A stretch of DNA of 13,541 nt from Cladorrhinum sp. PSN259. Its lineage: Eukaryota; Ascomycota; Sordariomycetes; Sordariales; Podosporaceae. Location of the stretch: positions 1 to 13,541 of the forward strand of contig MU867177.1 of NCBI GenBank assembly GCA_033725935.1. Direction: 5' to 3'. Within the stretch, counting starts at the first letter, position 1, and every line of letters starts with the position of its first letter. The position numbers were made by a program, and so were the translations under genes. Of this stretch, positions 9,403 through 13,541 are shown piece by piece. The notes under the pieces were generated by a model that saw only the letters and a list, made by a program, of their open reading frames with translations, did no database searches and was not told where the DNA came from.

Positions 9403-10074
9403 TACTCTCCGGCTTGACTTTGCTTGAGTTTAAGGGTGTTATTTATGTCGGGGTAAAAGATTGGCTGCTTTGACGACCCATTAATATTCGGTCTATATTT
9501 AGGTCAATCTATTCTGTTATTTTTTTAGATGATTGGAGTTTCGGAGACACATTTGCTCAGAGAGTGTTCAGTCTCTGGTTCGTCTCAACCAGACAGAAGC
9601 CAAGTTAGTTTTCAGTGGGTAAACAGACGTTTAGCCCTGATTTCCTCGTGAAGACCGTAGCATATTCGCGCGAATAATACCCCACTTTCTCGTAGCAATT
9701 GTAGCTTTCCGAAACTGCTTAGTTCCGAAGAAGGAAAGGGAAATTCGTGGCATCGATTTTAGGATGGTGTAAGGGCCGTTATAGGCATCTGAATACAGGC
9801 ATCTTGAAGTCCTGAGGACGTTATTGCGATCAAGTGCGACCTACCCAACAGACATTCTCACGTATATAACTGTCACAGCCAGGCAGACTAATTGCCAGGG
9901 CTATGGGGTACTGTTAGAATCTAGCACTTAGAGCCAATTGTTGTGATCATTGTTGATTGCGTTGTTCAGATGCAAAAATGTGAAATCTCTGGCCCTGGAA
10001 AAGCCTGGTGCCAAGCTGGATAGCTCCGCGAATTGACCCCCACAGCTCTACATAAGGTGGATGTCAGAAAAGAG
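9403..10074. other. Intergenic region downstream of the kinase gene
   Basis: No coding frame is supported. It probably includes the kinase 3' UTR; no AATAAA was seen. Small palindromes are present: a 14-bp perfect palindrome TATTCGCGCGAATA (9663-9676), a hairpin TCTGGTT/AACCAGA (9574-9580, 9587-9593) and GTCCTGAGGAC (9809-9819). A TATATAA-like box lies near 9864-9870 but no gene follows it. Confidence 0.5.
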
Positions 10075-10114
10075 GGTGTGGTGATGCAAGTTGAGGTGTG
10101 GTAGTGCAAGCTGA
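10075..10114. repeat. Two tandem 20-bp repeats
   Basis: The 20-bp unit GGTGTGGTGATGCAAGTTGA (10075-10094) is followed directly by a copy (10095-10114) with three changes, all transitions. The second copy runs straight into the palindrome at 10109. Confidence 0.75.
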
Positions 10115-10135
10115 ACTGACTACGTCAGTTCAGCT
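10109..10135. repeat. Perfect hairpin, 12-bp arms, 3-nt loop
   Basis: AGCTGAACTGAC (10109-10120) and GTCAGTTCAGCT (10124-10135) are exact reverse complements around TAC. It contains no T-run terminator and lies about 700 bases from the kinase stop codon, so a terminator role is not supported. Confidence 0.85.
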
Positions 10136-10188
10136 GGCCAAACGCACCATTCGCCACCCACTCTGCCACTATGTACGACTAAAATAGA

Positions 10189-10213
10189 GGCTCTCTGGCC
10201 ATGCCAGAGAGCC
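10189..10213. repeat. Perfect hairpin, 11-bp arms, 3-nt loop
   Basis: GGCTCTCTGGC (10189-10199) and GCCAGAGAGCC (10203-10213) pair perfectly around CAT. The architecture is that of the hairpin 54 bases upstream, but the sequence is unrelated. This argues against simple duplication of one hairpin. Confidence 0.85.
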
Positions 10214-10274
10214 ACAGAGAAAGATCAAGCAAGAAAATCACTTTTGCAACCCTCAATAAGTAGTGCAGTGTTCC

Positions 10275-10817
10275 TGACACTTACAGGTACACATAATGGC
10301 CCTTGGGGCCAGATACTTTGGCACAGGACCTGTGGGCAGAAAGGCCAAGAAGCGTTTTTTACACCCAAATACATCTGAAACGCCACAGAATCCACTGATT
10401 CTTTCCGTACAAGCCACCAAGTATTGGATTTCAGTCTTTGAATGCTCTCCTTCTTCCAGAAAGGCCAAGACCTTCAAACGCCCATGTATCTTCGTATCCA
10501 CAGGCCGAAAGAGGCAATTTGTGGGGCGAATACTGCCTTGATCGTGGTTTTTTTGCCTGGGCAGGGCAGAATTCGAAACCGGTGGGGGGACCACCGGTTC
10601 TGAGATCAGAAGCCGGTTCATGCCCTGCCTGGAGCAAAAAATCAGTGCAGTGCCAAGACAGCCACCACACAGGTCCCACACCGGAAGCTGACCGAAATGC
10701 TGATGATACTATTCGCAAACCGCTTTATATAGAGATCCACATATAAATCTGTTCTTTCTGTCCAGGTTGATCATCGCCATGGCCAGATCGCATCGAAATG
10801 CTCGTGTTGGTGCGGTA
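10275..10817. repeat. ~543-bp tandem repeat, copy 1
   Basis: Anchors shared with copy 2 sit at a constant offset of 542-544: GATACTTT (10312), TTTTTTACACCCAAATA (from 10355), CCCTGCCTGGAGCAAAAAA (from 10623) and GCCATGGCCAGA (from 10776). Over about 116 bases from 10623, roughly 90 percent of positions match by hand alignment; elsewhere identity is lower. Left and right borders are approximate. The copy carries three palindromes: TGGCCC-TTG-GGGCCA (10297-10311), CACAGG-A-CCTGTG (10322-10334) and AACCGGTGG/CCACCGGTT (10577-10599). Open frames on both strands are not conserved as protein between the copies, so the unit looks non-coding. Confidence 0.85.
10577..10599. repeat. Hairpin in copy 1, 9-bp arms
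   Basis: AACCGGTGG (10577-10585) pairs with CCACCGGTT (10591-10599) around GGGGA. It lies at the place that in copy 2 is occupied by a hairpin of different sequence. Confidence 0.8.
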
Positions 10818-11365
10818 ATTACGTCTCTCCTTGCCATGAACTTCCTTAGGGTCCGATACTTTCCCGCAGGGCCTGCCTGCAGGCAGGCCAACAATGTGTT
10901 TTTTACACCCAAATACCCTCGAAACGCCTCAGAATCCACCGATTCTTTCCATACCAAGCCACCAGTATTGGGATTTCAGTCTTCCTCTCCCAGGAAGGCC
11001 AAGAAAGGCTAAGACTTCAAAACGCCCATGTATCTTCTTCTCCATAGGCCGAAGAAGGCAATAAGTGGGGCGAATTCTGCCGTGATGACGGTTTTTGAGC
11101 CCAGGCAGGCCAGCTGCAGGACTGGCCATCGGTGGCCAGTCCTGCGATCAAAAAAGCGTTCATGCCCTGCCTGGAGCAAAAAATCAGTGCAGTGCGAAGA
11201 CAGCCACCACACCGGTCCCACACCTGAAGCTGACCGAAATGCTGATGATGATATTCGCAAACTGTATTGTATAGATATCTACACACAAATCTGTTCTTTC
11301 TATCCATATTGAACACTGCCATGGCCAGAGCGCACCGCAGTGGATGGAGTTCGGGTAGGCCGACG
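10818..11365. repeat. ~543-bp tandem repeat, copy 2
   Basis: Aligns with copy 1 from about CCTTAGGGTCCGATACTTT (10842-10860) to just past GCCATGGCCAGA (11318-11329). At the position of the 10322 palindrome it has a different one, the 20-bp palindrome GGCCTGCCTGCAGGCAGGCC (10870-10889). At the position of the 10577 hairpin it has a 13-bp-arm hairpin of other sequence (11116-11145). Differences between the copies include many transversions and small indels, so they are not simply RIP-generated. The minus-strand frame at 11017-11520 runs out of the repeat into unique DNA and is not supported as a gene. Confidence 0.85.
11116..11145. repeat. Hairpin in copy 2, 13-bp arms
   Basis: GCAGGACTGGCCA (11116-11128) pairs perfectly with TGGCCAGTCCTGC (11133-11145) around the 4-nt loop TCGG. 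This is the longest perfect hairpin noticed in the window. Confidence 0.85.
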
Positions 11366-11639
11366 ATAAACAGTTGAAGGAACAGTATAGAGCAGAAAAG
11401 AAATATATAGGCAAGAATCCGTAGGCAGTGTTGAAGCGTCCAAGATTGACATCTGTAGCAATTGTTCATTTTGTGAGTCAAAATAGACAGGCGTTTTTGT
11501 CGTGTCATCGAGGTATCCATCCAAAAGCCCTCATGTAAAAATATACTATCCTACTAAAAATCAGTATTCCCTCACATCGCAGGTATAGTTTGGATAGTGG
11601 AAGATCTTTCCCTGTTTCGACAACAAATGCGGGTATACC
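11366..11639. other. Unassigned region after the tandem repeats
   Basis: A minus-strand frame (11524 down to about 11400) reads GYLDDTTKTPVYFDSQNEQL and further plausible residues, but it has no supported start, stop context or family. It may be a decayed continuation of the minus-strand fragment at 11640-11930. Not called as a gene. Confidence 0.3.
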
Positions 11640-11930
11640 TTAGATTGTTATGGTAAGGAATTGATCAATCCTCTCCACATTTTCCCATTGTTTATAAAGA
11701 TGGATTAAGAGGATATCTACCGTCTCCTTCTCAGACAGAACGAAGAGTTTGAAAGTCTTGGCCTGGCGATTGTAGGAACATCCGACATGCCCGAGGAGTT
11801 GAGCTGGGTTCGGCAATTCGCAGATCAAACTGATATTTCTATATGCGAACTAGATACCATCACATCTTTTGAGTTTTGAATCCCTGGTTGGTCTTGCATT
11901 ATGAAGGCTTTGGTATCCTTCATTGGTCAT
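11640..11930 (-). pseudogene. Short unrecognised coding fragment with one internal stop
   Basis: From the minus-strand ATG at 11928-11930, 97 codons run to TAA at 11640-11642 with a single in-frame TAG at 11850-11852. The codons after it encode ELPNPAQLLGHVGCSYN, then FKLFVLSEKETVDILLIHLY and KQWENVERIDQFL, which has the amino-acid mix of a real protein. I do not recognise the family. A 28-nt GT...AG span covers the stop, but that is too short for an ordinary intron, so a nonsense mutation is more likely. Upstream on the same strand lies the long T run (complement of 11981-12016), so the 5' end of any longer gene is disrupted. Confidence 0.45.
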
Positions 11931-11979
11931 GATGTGAGTCTGTCGGTCGGGTCGAGACTCCTCTTGCCGAAAATGCAGT

Positions 11980-11980
<1 letters not shown>

Positions 11981-12016
<36 letters not shown>
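11981..12016 (+). repeat. 36-nt poly(A) run
   Basis: Thirty-six uninterrupted A on the plus strand. This may be the tail of a reverse-transcribed insertion (LINE, SINE or processed transcript) or an expanded homopolymer. No target-site duplication was found: the bases after the run (CTGATTTGAAAG) share only ACTGAT with 11829-11834. The exact length should be treated as uncertain, because assemblies misjudge such runs. Confidence 0.85.
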
Positions 12017-12018
<2 letters not shown>

Positions 12019-12280
12019 GATTTGAAAGTCCCTCATTACGTTATTGCATGTGGCAGTGACACAATGATACGGTAAGCGCCGAAAATTGTGCCAAAGTAAG
12101 CCGGCCATCGAATTGCTGCCTTCCAGGTTACTATATGACCTCCAATTTAACTCCTTTTTACTCCTGATTCAGATGGTGCTAATGACAAACGAGGGCCAGG
12201 GTCATCGTCGTCATAATAATTGAGTTAATAAATAAAATCAACCTTTGCACAATTTCTACCATCCCTCTAGATTAAAATAT
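12017..12280. other. Intergenic sequence, no gene seen
   Basis: The minus-strand frame 12108 to 11920 passes through the T run and gives a long polyphenylalanine stretch, so it is not a credible gene. Composition becomes progressively more AT-rich towards 12280. No promoter or RNA gene is recognisable. Confidence 0.4.
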
Positions 12281-13430
12281 ATATAGAATGAAATATCCGG
12301 CCTCCAAAATATTATATGGTTTGCGCCTCTAAACGGAATCTAGAGTTTTAACCAGCGAATCCGGGCAGCCCAGCTCTTAGCTTTAAGCCACATCGGTCTC
12401 TTGATCATAACCTCAGGCTCTTATACCAGAATTTGGTGGCCGGTAAAGTCAATACTAACCTAGGAACTGCTTCTAATTAGGCCAATATTACTCTATCTTA
12501 AAATTAGGGTCCGGCTATCATTCTGCTCACTGATAGGAGGCGAGAAGATTAGCTGTGAAATATTTTCAACTTGACCAATACTGCTCTATCTCAGAATTAA
12601 GGTCCGGGTATTATTGTACTTATTAGCAGGAGGCGAGAAAATTAGTTATAAAATATTAAGTTATAATTTATCGTCTGCGTTTTCTAAGTTAACCGGGATT
12701 CCGCTCGCTATTTCCCTCCAGTAAGCGATAATAGAACGGGCCTAATCCTCTGGCAAAGATTCCGCAGTTAATACTGCCTCTTCCTTAATATCCTCTTCGA
12801 TTATATCCGGCTACTGCTTTAATTCTTATAGCTCGATTTTATTACCCCCGTATCTTTGCTTAAGCATAATTAGGCTGGATAGTATATTAATTCCGTAAGT
12901 AATAAATTCGTACTAGCTAAAGTCCGCCTCTTAAATATATAACGGTACTTTATTTACTTATTTAATAAATAGATTTAATAATTTCGTTAAGTTTTAAAGC
13001 GAATTTATATCTAGCGTAATATCTATTAACGGACGGTTATCGCGAAATATATAAATAAGCGGATAGGTTATTAATTATTTTAAATAAGAGCCGCTAATCT
13101 TATTATCGTAAGTAATGGATAAAAGGATCGTTTCGGTAACTTTTTTATAGCTATCTTTATTAATATAGAGGATTAGACCGAAGTATGAGTCTTAAAATTC
13201 GTATAATAAGTTATTTTTTCGGATATTTCCTAATAATAATATACTAAAATTCCTATCGTTAATAATAAAAAACCGCGCCTTTAAGGTTCGCGAAGATAAA
13301 GCGGCGATAGAATTTAAAAATATTAATTTATATTCGATAGTATTTTTTGCCCTTTATAACCTTATATAATAAGAATATTTAATTATAATATTAATTTAAT
13401 CTTATTATATTATAGCCGAAAACTTTTCTG
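12281..13430. other. RIP-type AT-rich tract, no gene
   Basis: TpA-rich and stop-riddled on both strands, most extreme after about 12,900. It contains the 93-bp duplication. It is probably a degraded transposable element; no protein motif can be read. Confidence 0.7.
12482..12660. repeat. 93-bp tandem duplication with transition-biased divergence
   Basis: Copy 1 starts at 12482 (CCAATATTAC) and copy 2 at 12575 (CCAATACTGC). The anchors GGTCCGG and AGGAGGCGAGAA keep the same 93-bp offset. Over the first 80 aligned bases I count 18 differences, 16 of them transitions. This fits RIP or cytosine-deamination decay of a duplicated unit. Confidence 0.8.
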
Positions 13431-13541
13431 ATTTCTGCTCGGGCGACGCTTGGTCAGCGCCCCTCCAAACCCCTTGTTTTCTACGTCATACGAAAGCCGT
13501 CGAAAAACCCTATCTAACCATACCACTTGCGCCCTGGCGCA
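13431..13541. repeat. GC-richer island ending in a hairpin, possible element end
   Basis: Composition changes sharply from the AT-rich tract. The window ends in a 6-bp-arm hairpin TGCGCC-CT-GGCGCA (13528-13541). This could be the terminal part of the degraded element to the left, but no matching inverted terminus is present elsewhere in the window. Confidence 0.35.

Noticed and set aside
10253..10681. Minus-strand 142-codon open frame in repeat copy 1
   Set aside because: The equivalent frame in copy 2 is not preserved as the same protein, because indels shift it; the repeat evolves like non-coding DNA.
10075..11365. CRISPR-like array or prokaryotic terminators
   Set aside because: There are only two repeat copies with a long period, no spacers and no cas genes. 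The hairpins lack T-runs, and the organism is a eukaryote.
11017..11520. Minus-strand 167-codon open frame with a hydrophobic segment
   Set aside because: Half of it lies in repeat copy 2 and it crosses the perfect hairpin at 11116-11145. The hydrophobic run is in unique sequence but competes with another frame that looks equally plausible.
11920..12108. Minus-strand ORF containing polyphenylalanine
   Set aside because: It is open only because the 36-nt A run reads as a Phe string; no credible protein on either side.

Overview
The window looks like a gene-poor, repeat-rich region of a filamentous ascomycete (Pezizomycotina) chromosome. Three things point there. Several kilobases are strongly TpA-enriched and stop-riddled, the footprint of repeat-induced point mutation (RIP, CpA to TpA). 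One gene has a short intron with a GTGAGC donor, a CTAAT branch site and an AG acceptor. The TPR, ankyrin and kinase families present are of the kind expanded in fungal NLR/heterokaryon-incompatibility-type repertoires. Species cannot be named from sequence alone.

Layout. 1-3430: RIP-degraded AT-rich tracts (about 81-640, 1240-2510, 2760-3120) separated by better-preserved islands (1-80, 640-1240, 2520-2760, 3120-3240) that contain hairpins and a TATA-like promoter. No intact transposase or polymerase is readable. 3430-4060: no recognisable gene. 4062-4763: relic of a kinesin-light-chain-type TPR array, five 126-bp units, broken by five in-frame stops and one frameshift. 5094-6540: ankyrin-repeat relic spread over three frames with several stops. 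6540-7016: an unrecognised C-terminal-like coding fragment. 7429-9402: the only convincing expressed gene, a protein-kinase-fold protein with one 72-nt intron; its helical N-terminal part is split by two frame changes. 9403-10074: intergenic.

10075-11365 is the most unusual stretch. Two perfect hairpins with 3-nt loops are followed by two tandem copies of a ~543-bp repeat. At equivalent positions the two copies carry different palindromes, each internally perfect. 11640-11930 (minus strand) is a short coding fragment with one internal stop. It is followed on the plus strand by a 36-nt A run (11981-12016). 12280-13430 is again RIP-type DNA with a 93-bp tandem duplication. The last ~110 bases are a better-preserved island that ends in a hairpin.

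The TPR relic, ankyrin relic and kinase gene lie in the same orientation. This resembles a decayed cluster of repeat-domain and kinase signalling genes in which only the kinase has kept its coding frame and active-site residues. That link is inference from order and family, not shown by the sequence.
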